Both the position numbers and the translations under genes were made by a program. DNA of 16,842 nucleotides from Eggerthellaceae bacterium UBA5906. GTDB lineage: Bacteria; Actinomycetota; Coriobacteriia; Coriobacteriales; Eggerthellaceae. The notes beneath the pieces were generated by a model. That model saw only the letters and a program-made list of their open reading frames with translations, searched no databases and had not been told where the DNA came from. Below are positions 1 through 6,800 of the stretch, in pieces; position 1 is the stretch's first letter; each line of letters starts with the position of its first letter. The stretch spans positions 11,546-28,387 of the forward strand of contig DJEE01000062.1 of NCBI GenBank assembly GCA_002431805.1, given 5' to 3'.

Positions 1-148
1 CGTTCGACCGGCGCGATCACGCCCACCGACTCAGTTTTACCACCAAAACACCGAGGCACCCTTGGTGCGTTTACGCCACAGGCAGGCAACTTGAGGTTTT
101 AGCCCTCGCAATGCGATATGCTGGAGCGCATGTTGCGAAGGAGGATGT

Positions 149-595
149 ATGCGAGCATTGGTGCAGCGCGTGACGAGCGCGCAGGTTGACATTGACGGCG
201 TTACCGTTGGCGCGTGTGGTCGCGGGTACCTGATTTTGCTGGGCGTGGGCCAAAACGATGGGCCAGAGCAGATTGAGCGCTTGTGGAGCAAGATCTTCAA
301 GTTGCGCATCTTCGAAGACGAGAACGGCAAAACGAACCGCTCGCTTGCCGACGTTGACGGCCAGGTGCTTATCGTGTCGCAGTTCACGCTGTACGCCAAT
401 TGCAAGAAGGGCAACCGACCCTCGTTCACCGGCGCTGGTGCACCCGATGCGGCTGAGCACCTTTACGAGCAGTTCGTTGCCCGCGCCCGCCAAGACGTTG
501 CGCACGTGGAAACCGGCCGCTTCGGTGCCATGATGCAAGTGAGCCTCACCAACGACGGTCCCTTCACCATCTGGCTAGACACCGACGAGCTATAG
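149..595 (+). CDS. dtd: D-aminoacyl-tRNA deacylase
   Basis: Cytoplasmic proofreading enzyme that hydrolyses D-amino acids (classically D-Tyr) from mischarged tRNA. The 148-residue length is normal for the bacterial Dtd family. Visible family signatures are the start [13 protein letters not shown], the active-site motif SQFTLYA at residues 77-83, PSFTGAGAP at 91-99, and the C-terminal motif NDGPFT at 135-140. The last contains the Gly-cisPro pair that reaches into the partner subunit's active site in the known homodimer. The start is supported by AAGGAGG at 138-144, four bases upstream, which is a rather short spacing. The gene stands alone: nothing recognisable lies upstream in the window, and glnN converges on it from the right. 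No U-tract terminator of its own is visible; a weak stem (601-606 with 655-660) follows the stop. Identification is secure. Confidence 0.95.
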   Translation: MRALVQRVTSAQVDIDGVTVGACGRGYLILLGVGQNDGPEQIERLWSKIFKLRIFEDENGKTNRSLADVDGQVLIVSQFTLYANCKKGNRPSFTGAGAPDAAEHLYEQFVARARQDVAHVETGRFGAMMQVSLTNDGPFTIWLDTDEL

Positions 596-682
596 AAGAC
601 GCGGACGTACCGGAGGCCGCTAGTCGCACGCTGGACCCAGGGAGTGCGGCTGCAGTCCGCCCGCTATACCAGCAACCGCCTG

Positions 683-770
683 CGTGAACAGGGGGGCGTA
701 GCGGTGTTCACGGTTACCGTTCGGAAATGTTGGGGTCAATCGTGAACACTGCTACGTCCCCATGTTCACG
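683..770. repeat. Paired palindromic repeat (REP/BIME-like), copy 1
   Basis: Two 30-base arms (683-712 and 741-770) are inverted copies of each other with 27 of 30 positions matching; two of the three mismatches would still form G-U pairs. Each arm is itself a hairpin, beginning CGTGAACA and ending TGTTCACG (8 bp). A 28-base spacer separates the arms. Two inverted hairpin units in a convergent gap is the classic arrangement of bacterial REP pairs (BIMEs). A related pair lies at 11,291-11,378. No REP-associated transposase (RAYT) is in the window, so any mobilising enzyme would have to be elsewhere. Confidence 0.8.
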
Positions 771-810
771 ATGCCCGCCCTCAGCCCGCGCACGCGTTGT
801 AAGGAACCGC

Positions 811-900
811 CCAAGGCCGCAAACGCGGCACGGACCCGGCCCCTGCCCCAAACCACCCAAGGTCGCAAACGTGACACGGACCCGACCCCTGTCCCAAACC
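811..900. repeat. Two tandem 44-bp GTCCC-type modules
   Basis: Copies at 811-854 and 857-900 (period 46) differ at only five positions, all transitions. Both contain the core that on the minus strand reads GGG(A/G)CAGGGG(T/C)CGGGT. Copy 2's core CCCGACCCCTGTCCCA is identical in the two modules at 11,406-11,436 and 11,470-11,501. Four of the five differences form two complementary pairs (817 with 839, and 828 with 846, against 863 with 885, and 874 with 892), which suggests selection on, or inheritance of, a folded structure. Confidence 0.8.
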
Positions 901-910
901 CGCGCAAAAA

Positions 911-936
911 GAAGAGCCACCCGAAGGTGGCTCTTC
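911..936 (-). terminator. glnN rho-independent terminator
   Basis: Perfect 11-bp stem GAAGAGCCACC (911-921) with GGTGGCTCTTC (926-936) around the loop CGAA. Read on the minus strand it is followed by TTTTTGCGCG, so it terminates glnN, whose stop lies 25 bases upstream. On the plus strand no T-run follows, so it is probably not a good terminator for dtd. Confidence 0.9.
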
Positions 937-961
937 ACATTCCCTGACGTTGTTCTGCTTG

Positions 962-3052
962 TTAGCAGTAGAACAGGATGTCGTTGTAGGTGGGCACCGG
1001 CCACAGGTCGTGCGCAACCACGCACTCCATGGCGTCCACACCGGCGCGCAGGCGATCCATCTTCGGGATAATCTCATGCGCATACTTGTTCGCCTTCTCC
1101 TGCTCGTCGGCGATAGCGCGAACCTCCAGGTGAGCGGCGTGCAGGTCGTTCAGGGCATCGTTGATTTCCTTGATGCCGTTCGTGACCGTCTTCAGCAGCT
1201 CGTCCTGCACCGAGGTGTCGATGCCGGCTGCAGCAGCCTTCATCTCGTTAATCTCGTTGGCAACCAGCGTGGCGTACTTGTTGATGGCCGGCAAATACGT
1301 GCGGCGCGTCATGCGCTTCATCGTGCGAACCTCAATGTTCATGAGCTTCGTGTACTTCTCAAGCTTCACCTCGTAGCGGCTGCGAACCTCAACCTCGGTA
1401 AGCACGTTGAACTCTTCGAACAGCTTGATGCTCTTCTCAGCCACATACGCCGGCAGCGCGTCGGCGGTGGTGCGGTTGTTGGCCAGGCCACGGCGCTCGG
1501 CCTCGGCGGGCCACTCGTCGGAATAGCCGTTGCCGTTGAAGATGATGCGCTGATGCTTCTTCAGCGTCTCCTTGATGTAGGCGATAGCGGCGGACTCGAA
1601 TTCCTCGCCCGTCTTGCCCTCCATGGCGTCGGCGAAATCCTTCAGCGACTTGGCCATGGCGGTGTTCAGCACCATGTTGCAGTCGGCCAGGTTCACGGCA
1701 GAGCCAGGCATGCGGAACTCGAACTTGTTGCCAGTGAAGGCAAACGGGCTGGTGCGGTTGCGGTCCGTGTTGTCCTTCAGGAAGTTCGGCAGCACCGAAA
1801 CGCCCAGGTCGACAGCAACCTTTTCCGCGCTGGTGTACTCGTGATCATCAACAAGCGCGTCCACGATGGCACCCAGTTCGTCGCCCAGGAAGATGGACAC
1901 GATTGCCGGCGGCGCCTCGTTAGCGCCCAAGCGGTGGTCGTTGCCGCAGGAAGCCACGGTCATGCGCAGCAGCTCTTGGTAATCGTCAACAGCCTGGATG
2001 ACGCCGGTGAGGAACACCAGGAAGCGCAGGTTGTCCATGGGGGTTTCGCCGGGATCCAGGAAGTTGGTTTTGCCGGCGGAAATGGACCAGTTGTTGTGCT
2101 TGCCGGAGCCGTTGATGCCCTCGAACGGCTTCTCATGCTGCAGGCACACCAGGCCGTGATGGCTGGCCAGCAGGCGCATCTTCTCCATGGTCAGCAGGTT
2201 CTCGTCGATGGCGCGGTTGGCGTTGGTGAACAGCGGCGCCAGCTCGTGCTGCGCAGGAGCAACCTCGTTGTGCTTGGTCTTAGCGGACACGCCCAGCTTC
2301 CACAGTTCGTCGTCCAGTTCCTTCATGAACTCGTTGACGGTGGGGCGGATGGCGCCGAAGTAATGCTCTTCAAGCTCCTGGCCCTTCAGCGGTGCGTAGC
2401 CGAACAGCGTGCGGCCGGTCATGATCAGGTCAGTGCGCTTTGCGTAGTCCTTTTCGCTGATCAGGAAGTACTCCTGCTCGGCACCGACGGTAGTGACCAC
2501 GCGGTCCACATGCTCGCCGAACAGCGCCAGCACGCGCTTGGCCTGCTCGTCGATGGCGCTCATGGAACGCAGCAGCGGGGTTTTCTTGTCAAGCGCCTCG
2601 CCCGTGTAGCTGCAGAACGCGGTGGGGATGCACAGCACTTCGTCCTTGATGAACGCGTAGCTGGTGGGGTCCCAAGCGGTGTAGCCGCGAGCCTCAAACG
2701 TTGCGCGCAGGCCGCCGGACGGGAAGCTGGAGGCATCGGGCTCGCCCTGGATGAGTTCCTTGCCGGAGAAGCTCATGATGGCACGGCCGTCGCCGGTGGG
2801 GTCAAGGAAGCTGTCGTGCTTCTCGGACGTGATGCCGGACAGCGGCTGGAACCAGTGCGTGTAGTGCGTGGCGCCCTTTTCGATGGCCCATTCCTTCATG
2901 GCGTGGGCAACAACGTTAGCCACTTCAAGGTTGAGAGGCTCACCCTTTTGGATGGTCTTCATCAAGTCTTTGTACGTTGCAGATGGCAGTCGCTCCTGCA
3001 TCGTGTGCTCGTTAAACACCATCGAGCCGTAGATCTCAGGAATTTTCGACAT
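962..3052 (-). CDS. glnN: Type III glutamine synthetase
   Basis: ATP-dependent cytoplasmic ligase making glutamine from glutamate and ammonia. About 696 residues is the usual length of GSIII, well above the 440-470 of GSI/GSII. Motifs (numbered from the chosen start) are [10 protein letters not shown] near the N-terminus, the metal-binding GAEQEYFLI at about 190, [11 protein letters not shown] at about 260, and [10 protein letters not shown] (ATP/metal site) at about 314, followed by a long helical C-terminal region typical of GSIII. An in-frame ATG six codons upstream (3070) is possible. I chose 3052 because AAGGAG at 3062-3067 sits nine bases before it, whereas the upstream ATG has only AAAGG; the shorter form also matches the usual GSIII N-terminus. 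The gene is monocistronic with its own terminator. GSIII rather than GSI is unusual for actinobacteria generally but plausible in Coriobacteriia. Confidence 0.96.
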   Translation of the reverse strand: MSKIPEIYGSMVFNEHTMQERLPSATYKDLMKTIQKGEPLNLEVANVVAHAMKEWAIEKGATHYTHWFQPLSGITSEKHDSFLDPTGDGRAIMSFSGKELIQGEPDASSFPSGGLRATFEARGYTAWDPTSYAFIKDEVLCIPTAFCSYTGEALDKKTPLLRSMSAIDEQAKRVLALFGEHVDRVVTTVGAEQEYFLISEKDYAKRTDLIMTGRTLFGYAPLKGQELEEHYFGAIRPTVNEFMKELDDELWKLGVSAKTKHNEVAPAQHELAPLFTNANRAIDENLLTMEKMRLLASHHGLVCLQHEKPFEGINGSGKHNNWSISAGKTNFLDPGETPMDNLRFLVFLTGVIQAVDDYQELLRMTVASCGNDHRLGANEAPPAIVSIFLGDELGAIVDALVDDHEYTSAEKVAVDLGVSVLPNFLKDNTDRNRTSPFAFTGNKFEFRMPGSAVNLADCNMVLNTAMAKSLKDFADAMEGKTGEEFESAAIAYIKETLKKHQRIIFNGNGYSDEWPAEAERRGLANNRTTADALPAYVAEKSIKLFEEFNVLTEVEVRSRYEVKLEKYTKLMNIEVRTMKRMTRRTYLPAINKYATLVANEINEMKAAAAGIDTSVQDELLKTVTNGIKEINDALNDLHAAHLEVRAIADEQEKANKYAHEIIPKMDRLRAGVDAMECVVAHDLWPVPTYNDILFYC

Positions 3053-3061
3053 AGGCGTGAG

Positions 3062-3067
3062 CTCCTT
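3062..3067 (-). promoter_or_regulatory. glnN Shine-Dalgarno deciding the start
   Basis: AAGGAG on the minus strand lies inside the first codons of the longer possible reading (ATG at 3070) and nine bases upstream of the ATG at 3052. It favours the shorter start. Both starts are in frame, so the alternative only adds six residues (MKELTP). Confidence 0.6.
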
Positions 3068-3070
3068 CAT

Positions 3071-3320
3071 AGTTACCTTTCAGACGCGCGCTTCCCTTGC
3101 CGCTGCTTGCCGGGCCAGCGTATTTGCCAATTCCCGTAGCTTAGCATCTTGCAGGGGCAAGCTGCACGTCAACTTGCTGTAACTTACGGTACCGGTGCTA
3201 TGTTTCCGGTAGTTTTCAGCGCAGCGAACGTTTCGTTACACAACATTGCGAAGAGGGGGCCGTCCGGGCCGGGGATGGGGCACCTGGGCGACCGTGCGCC
3301 CCAGGACTCCCCCAAAACGC
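3071..3320. other. Upstream region of glnN
   Basis: No gene seen. On the minus strand a TTGACG (3167-3172) could be a -35 box for glnN, but nothing close to a good -10 lies 16-18 bases downstream, so I do not call a promoter. A GC-rich hairpin, TGGGGCAC (3277-3284) with GTGCGCCCCA (3294-3303), lies between the rpsI terminator and the glnN upstream region. It has no T-run and may be part of the termination region or a leader structure. Confidence 0.4.
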
Positions 3321-3356
3321 GGAAAGCCCGCCCCGCTTTCGCGGAACGGGCTTTCC
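3321..3356 (-). terminator. rplM-rpsI operon terminator
   Basis: 10-bp stem GGAAAGCCCG (3321-3330) with CGGGCTTTCC (3347-3356); the 16-base loop contains a further CCGC/GCGG stem. On the minus strand it is followed by GCGTTTTGGG, a short T-run. It lies 43 bases after the rpsI stop and fits as the end of the ribosomal-protein operon. Confidence 0.75.
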
Positions 3357-3399
3357 AGGCTTGCACGGCTGCGCAACGCACAACCAGTAGTAACAAACC

Positions 3400-3792
3400 T
3401 TAGCGCTTGCTGAACTGCGGGCGCTTACGGGCCTTCTTCAGACCGTACTTCTTACGCTCGACCATACGAGCATCGCGCGTCAGGAAGCCAGCCTTCTTCA
3501 GCTCGGCGCGGTAGTCGCCAGCCTCAAGCAGAGCGCGGGAGATGCCGTGACGCAGAGCGCCGGCCTGACCCGAGATGCCACCGCCGTTAACGCGGGCGAG
3601 CACGTCGAAGTGATCCTGAGTATCCGTGACCTTGAACGGGGCCTTGGCGTAGTCGAGCAGAGCCTCGCGGCCGAAGTACTCTTTGCCGTCACGACCGTTA
3701 ACAGTCACCTTGCCGGTGCCGGGAACGAGACGCACGCGAGCGACAGCGTTCTTACGACGACCGGTGCCGTAGTACAATGCTTCATTCGCCAT
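3400..3792 (-). CDS. rpsI: 30S ribosomal protein S9 (uS9)
   Basis: Component of the small ribosomal subunit head; its basic C-terminal tail reaches the P-site tRNA. The 130 residues match the family. Diagnostic segments are [16 protein letters not shown] near the N-terminus, the glycine-rich [19 protein letters not shown] in the middle, and the conserved tail [12 protein letters not shown] with terminal Lys-Arg. The start ATG is preceded by GGAGG located in the last codons of rplM, eight bases upstream; only three bases separate the two genes, so translation is probably coupled. The rplM-rpsI pair is a near-universal bacterial operon. Identification is certain. Confidence 0.98.
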   Translation of the reverse strand: MANEALYYGTGRRKNAVARVRLVPGTGKVTVNGRDGKEYFGREALLDYAKAPFKVTDTQDHFDVLARVNGGGISGQAGALRHGISRALLEAGDYRAELKKAGFLTRDARMVERKKYGLKKARKRPQFSKR

Positions 3793-3795
3793 GGG

Positions 3796-4230
3796 TTAGT
3801 CCTCCATCTTGATCTCGACCGGCTTCTGAGCCATATGCGGGTGCTCGGCACCAGCGTACACCTTGAGCTTCATGCCCTGCTTGCGGCCCAGCGTGTTCTT
3901 CGGCAGCATGCCCTTAACAGCATGCTCGATAACGCGCTCGGGATGCTTGGCCATGGCCTCGGCGAAGGTCTCAGACTTCAGTCCGCCCGGATGACCCGTG
4001 TGGCGATAGTACGTCTTGTGCAGCTCCTTCGTGCCCGTGACGCGAACCTTGTCCGCGTTGATGATGATCACGAAGTCGCCGGTGTCAACATGCGGCGTGT
4101 ACTGCGGCTTGTGCTTGCCCTTCAGAATGGTAGCGGCCTTGGTAGCCAGACGACCGAGAACCTGGTCCTCAGCGTCGATGATGTACCATTTGCGCTCAAC
4201 TTCTTGAGGCTTAGCGTGATACGTCTTCAC
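3796..4230 (-). CDS. rplM: 50S ribosomal protein L13 (uL13)
   Basis: Early-assembling protein of the large ribosomal subunit. The chosen product has 144 residues, the normal length. Visible family features are [19 protein letters not shown] at the N-terminus, the [18 protein letters not shown] segment, [13 protein letters not shown], and a C-terminal [13 protein letters not shown] region. The start is a GTG at 4230: GGAGGA at 4237-4242 lies six bases before it, and the protein then begins as L13 proteins do. A reading extended to an upstream ATG at 4278 would add 16 unrelated residues across the ribosome binding site and is rejected. It is first in an operon with rpsI, from a strong promoter 184 bases upstream of the start. 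Confidence 0.97.
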   Translation of the reverse strand: MKTYHAKPQEVERKWYIIDAEDQVLGRLATKAATILKGKHKPQYTPHVDTGDFVIIINADKVRVTGTKELHKTYYRHTGHPGGLKSETFAEAMAKHPERVIEHAVKGMLPKNTLGRKQGMKLKVYAGAEHPHMAQKPVEIKMED

Positions 4231-4407
4231 TGTTATTCCTCCATGTCCGTCCTGTAACGCTGTGCGACCACAGCGCACAGGGTGTCGTTTTTCAAAAGTG
4301 CAAGTCTGTTAGCCGCTGGTTTCCTACGCCAGCACGCCGCGTTGGGTCTGGACTTCCCTTCATGGCGCTGCCTCCACCCTGCTTTTACGGGGCTTTTGAA
4401 AGCGAAC
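4231..4407 (-). ncRNA. Putative structured 5' leader of rplM-rpsI
   Basis: From the inferred start point (about 4407) to the rplM GTG there are roughly 177 untranslated bases with no open frame of interest. On the minus strand it contains hairpin candidates such as GCTGG...CCAGC and an imperfect TGTGCGCTGTG/CGCACAGCG region just before the ribosome binding site. Leaders of L13 operons act as autoregulatory or S9/L13-responsive elements in several bacteria. Whether this one does is inference; I cannot match it to a named leader family. Confidence 0.35.
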
Positions 4408-4413
4408 TTTTGT

Positions 4414-4443
4414 AGTCTACGGGTTCACTACGCACACTGTCAA
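4414..4443 (-). promoter_or_regulatory. rplM-rpsI promoter
   Basis: Minus-strand consensus -35 TTGACA (4438-4443) and -10 TAGACT (4414-4419) with an 18-base spacer. It is the best sigma-70-type promoter seen in the window and is placed as expected for a highly expressed ribosomal-protein operon. Confidence 0.7.
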
Positions 4444-4690
4444 CTGGTCATGTGTGGCCATCTGGGAAAACGCAAGAATTTTCACACGGACTGCAAGATT
4501 TTTTGCAAGCAGGAGCGCCCTACTTGCGGTGCGCCGGCTTCAGGCCGTCGTGCACATCGGGCAAAGCGGCTCTGTGAGAGCGCGGGCGAGCCAGCGGCAA
4601 GGCGCGCTGCGGAGTAAAGGCCGGGCTGGGCGTTCCTTTGGGGCGATAACTTGCTTTCTGGTTTGCCAATAGCCCGGCATTCTGACGCTT
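4444..4690. other. Region between the divergent rplM and metA promoters
   Basis: About 250 bases with no gene, repeat or RNA I can recognise. It is moderately AT-rich near 4470-4510 and GC-rich after that. Short open frames in it lack ribosome binding sites and resemblance to any family. Confidence 0.5.
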
Positions 4691-4699
4691 TGATATGAT
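4691..4699 (+). promoter_or_regulatory. metA promoter, extended -10
   Basis: TGATATGAT: an extended -10 (TG, one base, TATGAT). No good -35 lies 16-18 bases upstream (AGCCCG at 4671-4676), as often seen with extended -10 promoters. The predicted start near 4706 gives a leader of about 125 bases. Confidence 0.5.
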
Positions 4700-4705
4700 G
4701 GTGCA

Positions 4706-4830
4706 AGCGGTTGTTTATGCCGGGCGAACGGAGCCTGGCACCGCAAGCAGGCCGCCCCGGCGCGCCCCTGCTTGCCACGCGAAATCAACACTGCCCGGAG
4801 GGGCTGCCACTATAGAAAGGAAGCGTCGTC
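4706..4830 (+). promoter_or_regulatory. Structured leader of metA
   Basis: The leader holds a strong 9-bp hairpin, GCAAGCAGG (4743-4751) with CCTGCTTGC (4767-4775). It sits inside a closing helix, CCGGGC (4720-4725) with GCCCGG (4793-4798), which ends about 15 bases before the AAAGGAAG ribosome binding site. The layout of a closed multi-helix domain followed by a ribosome binding site would suit a ligand-responsive or protein-binding leader. It lacks the conserved core of the SAM riboswitch classes I can recall. It could equally be only a stabilising structure. Confidence 0.35.
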
Positions 4831-5757
4831 ATGCCTATCAGGATTCCCGACCAGCTACCCGCAACCGAACAGCTGGAAAGCGAGAACATCTTCGTGATGA
4901 CCGAGCATCGCGCCATGCACCAGGACATTCGTCCGCTGCGCGTGCTGCTGCTAAACCTGATGCCGAAGAAAATCGAGACGGAAACGCAGATCATGCGCAA
5001 GCTGTCCAATACGCCGCTGCAAATTGACGTTGAGCTTTTGCACACCATCAGCCACGAGTCGAAAAACGTGTCGCAAGAGCACCTCAAAACGTTCTACCGC
5101 ACGTTTGACCAGGTGAAAAACAACCGCTACGACGGCATGATCATCACGGGTGCGCCGGTAGAGCTGCACGAATTCGAAGACGTGGACTACTGGGACGAGC
5201 TATGCCGCATCATGAAATGGTCCACCACCAACGTGCACTCCACGCTGCACATCTGCTGGGGCGCGCAGGCCGGCATCTTCTATCACTACGGCATCCAGAA
5301 GCACGAATTGCCCCAAAAGCTATCCGGTGTGTTCTGCCACGATGTGCTGAAACCCTCAAGCCCGCTTGTGCGCGGTTTCGACGACAAGTTCTGGGCTCCG
5401 CACTCGCGCCACACCACCGTCAACCCCGAGGACATCGAGGCCGACCCGCGCCTGGAGATTGTCGCGCAGTCCGACGAGGCCGGTGTGTACATTGCGAAGA
5501 GCACCGACAGCCGTCACTTCTTCGTGTTCGGCCACCCCGAATACGACACCGACACGCTGCGCAACGAGTACAACCGTGACGTCAACAACGGCCTGGACGT
5601 ACCCGTGCCGGCGCATTACTTCCCGAACGACGACCCCACGCAGGAGCCGGTGAGCACGTGGCGCGCGCACGCGCAGCTGCTGTACACGAACTGGCTGAAC
5701 TACTACGTGTACCAAACCACGCCGTACGATCTGAACAGCCTCGGCGACGCCGAATAA
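4831..5757 (+). CDS. metA: Homoserine O-acetyltransferase (MetA family)
   Basis: Transfers an acyl group to homoserine, the first committed step of methionine synthesis in the cytoplasm. The 308 residues match the MetA (glutamine-amidotransferase-fold) family, unrelated to MetX. Catalytic residues fall at the canonical positions: Cys142 in HICWGAQAG, His235 and Glu237 in FGHPEYD. Residue 111 in [11 protein letters not shown] is Glu; in characterised family members Glu111 goes with acetyl-CoA use and Gly111 with succinyl-CoA, so I call it an acetyltransferase. AAAGGAAG lies upstream of the ATG. It is followed seven bases later by a 78-codon ORF and then a terminator. Its substrate homoserine would come from the product of hom on the opposite strand, 1.8 kb away. 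Confidence 0.95.
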   Translation: MPIRIPDQLPATEQLESENIFVMTEHRAMHQDIRPLRVLLLNLMPKKIETETQIMRKLSNTPLQIDVELLHTISHESKNVSQEHLKTFYRTFDQVKNNRYDGMIITGAPVELHEFEDVDYWDELCRIMKWSTTNVHSTLHICWGAQAGIFYHYGIQKHELPQKLSGVFCHDVLKPSSPLVRGFDDKFWAPHSRHTTVNPEDIEADPRLEIVAQSDEAGVYIAKSTDSRHFFVFGHPEYDTDTLRNEYNRDVNNGLDVPVPAHYFPNDDPTQEPVSTWRAHAQLLYTNWLNYYVYQTTPYDLNSLGDAE

Positions 5758-5764
5758 GCCCGTC

Positions 5765-6001
5765 ATGTCGAAGTACTACACGCTGAAACCCCAGGTAACG
5801 CCCTTGCCAGGACACGGCGCAGCGGACAACGCACACGCGACAGGCGCGGCTGCAGGCACAAGCGCGAAAACCAGCGCAGCCGACCAACCGAAAAACGACC
5901 CGTTCATTCGCGCGGAAGCAGAAGACGACGACGGCTACGACCCCTACTCGGATCGTCCGCCCACACCCGAGCCGCTGTTCCAAGAAAACCCCTGGGATTA
6001 A
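5765..6001 (+). CDS. Small acidic, low-complexity protein downstream of metA
   Basis: Not a family I recognise. The 78 residues begin MSKYYTLKPQVTPLPG, pass through an Ala/Thr-rich stretch (about 20-40), then an acidic run EAEDDDGYDPYSD (about 50-62) and a proline-rich end, PPTPEPLFQENPWD. There is no signal peptide, membrane segment or cysteine; it looks intrinsically disordered. Support for reality: it starts seven bases after the metA stop, ends a few bases before a strong terminator, and has the same GC-rich codon style. Against it: no clear Shine-Dalgarno (translation could be coupled to metA) and a simple composition. Possibly a lineage-specific small protein. Confidence 0.55.
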   Translation: MSKYYTLKPQVTPLPGHGAADNAHATGAAAGTSAKTSAADQPKNDPFIRAEAEDDDGYDPYSDRPPTPEPLFQENPWD

Positions 6002-6003
6002 AC

Positions 6004-6033
6004 AAGAAGCCCGGTCATGCGACCGGGCTTCTT
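6004..6033. terminator. Bidirectional terminator
   Basis: Perfect 13-bp stem AAGAAGCCCGGTC (6004-6016) and GACCGGGCTTCTT (6021-6033) with loop ATGC. It starts two bases after the stop of the small ORF behind metA and lies 23 bases beyond the stop of the converging HAD gene, so it can serve both strands. Confidence 0.88.
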
Positions 6034-6056
6034 TGCATCTTAGCGCCGCAGATCTG

Positions 6057-6758
6057 CTATTTCTTCGCCGCGCCTACGTAGAGGGGTTGGTTATTCCAGG
6101 CCAAGAAATCTTCCACGGAAAGGTCCTCGAAGCTGCAGACGGCGTGTTCGGCACCGGATTGCAGCGCATCGAAGGTGCCCGCATCATCGCTGTCGTACAC
6201 GCCAAGCGTGCGATAGCCGGCATTGCGCAGCGTGTCCACGGCATATGCGGAATCCTCAACGCCCCACGTGGTTTCCTTCGGCGTGCCCATGATTTGGCGC
6301 GCACGATCCCACACATCGGGCTCGCGCTTGGTGGAATGCACGTCGTTCACGGACAACACGCGGTCGAGCAGGTTGGCAAACCCACAACGCTCCATGCCTG
6401 CCATCAGGTATGCCTTGGGGCTTGATGACGCCACCGTCAGATGCACGCCCTGCGCAGCTAAGCCCTGCGCAAACTCAAGCGCACCGGGGCGAGCCTTAGC
6501 GCGGTTGCGGTAAAAATCAAGCATGTACTCGTCAATCATGCCCACAACCTCGGCATCGCTTTCGCCCAGGCCAAACTTCTTATGGAAAAACGCCCCTACC
6601 TCCGGAATGCTCATAGGGGCGATTTCCGCCACATCGTCGCTGGTCAGCGTGCCGCCGGCGCGCTTTGCCAGATCTTCTTGCAGTTCATACCACACACCCA
6701 TGGAATCAAGCAGCGTGCCGTCGCAATCGAACACCACGCCAATGTTTGACGCATCCAT
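6057..6758 (-). CDS. HAD-superfamily hydrolase (beta-phosphoglucomutase-like)
   Basis: Probable cytoplasmic sugar-phosphate or nucleotide phosphatase of HAD subfamily IA; the substrate cannot be read from sequence. All four HAD motifs are present: motif I DCDGTLLDS with Asp11 (nucleophile) and Asp13, motif II SSS at 111-113, motif III Lys144, and motif IV GVEDS with Glu168-Asp169. Residues 20-90 form the small helical cap typical of phosphoglucomutase/phosphonatase-like members. The 233-residue length is ordinary. GAGGTG precedes the ATG. It lies 42 bases after pyrE on the same strand, so the two are probably co-transcribed, which makes a nucleotide-related substrate conceivable but unproven. 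Confidence 0.9.
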   Translation of the reverse strand: MDASNIGVVFDCDGTLLDSMGVWYELQEDLAKRAGGTLTSDDVAEIAPMSIPEVGAFFHKKFGLGESDAEVVGMIDEYMLDFYRNRAKARPGALEFAQGLAAQGVHLTVASSSPKAYLMAGMERCGFANLLDRVLSVNDVHSTKREPDVWDRARQIMGTPKETTWGVEDSAYAVDTLRNAGYRTLGVYDSDDAGTFDALQSGAEHAVCSFEDLSVEDFLAWNNQPLYVGAAKK

Positions 6759-6800
6759 ATTGCACCTCGCTTCTGCGAAACCATTTAGCTGTATACGCGG

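Larger units (their letters stand above)
596..961. other. Convergent intergenic gap dtd/glnN, repeat-rich
   Basis: 366 bases with no credible gene. In order it holds a weak two-part stem just after dtd (GCGGAC 601-606 with GTCCGC 655-660, enclosing a 7-bp hairpin), a large inverted pair of palindromes (683-770), two tandem 44-bp modules (811-854 and 857-900), and the glnN terminator (911-936). Short open frames here are GC-rich artefacts without ribosome binding sites. The same order of parts recurs at 11,291-11,547. Confidence 0.8.

Noticed and set aside
1..148. Possible 3' ends of an upstream plus-strand gene (one frame stops at 102, another at 173 inside dtd)
   Set aside because: All three plus frames are open over the first about 90 bases and none translates to a recognisable C-terminus. 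A small GCACC/GGTGC hairpin at 56-68 is too weak to call a terminator. Nothing can be assigned.
950..3139. Very long plus-strand open frame opposite glnN
   Set aside because: It is the antisense of a certain GSIII gene. Its translation is rich in Val/His/Gln/Ala/Arg as expected for the mirror of GC-rich coding DNA, and it resembles no family. The same applies to long plus-strand frames opposite hom (7381-9003), lysA (9737-10486) and purL (11932-14343).
4231..4278. Longer rplM reading starting at an ATG at 4278
   Set aside because: It would add 16 residues without similarity to L13 and would run through the GGAGGA ribosome binding site. The GTG at 4230 fits both spacing and family.
4290..4400. 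RNase P RNA-like words in the rplM leader (GGGAAGTCC followed by a GCTGG...CCAGC stem on the minus strand)
   Set aside because: RNase P RNA is about 350-400 nt with several more conserved blocks. The stretch here is too short, lies directly in front of rplM, and only one partial motif matches.
4706..4830. SAM riboswitch before metA
   Set aside because: The conserved cores of the SAM classes I can recall are not present. Only generic hairpins are seen, so it is reported as a structured leader of unknown type.
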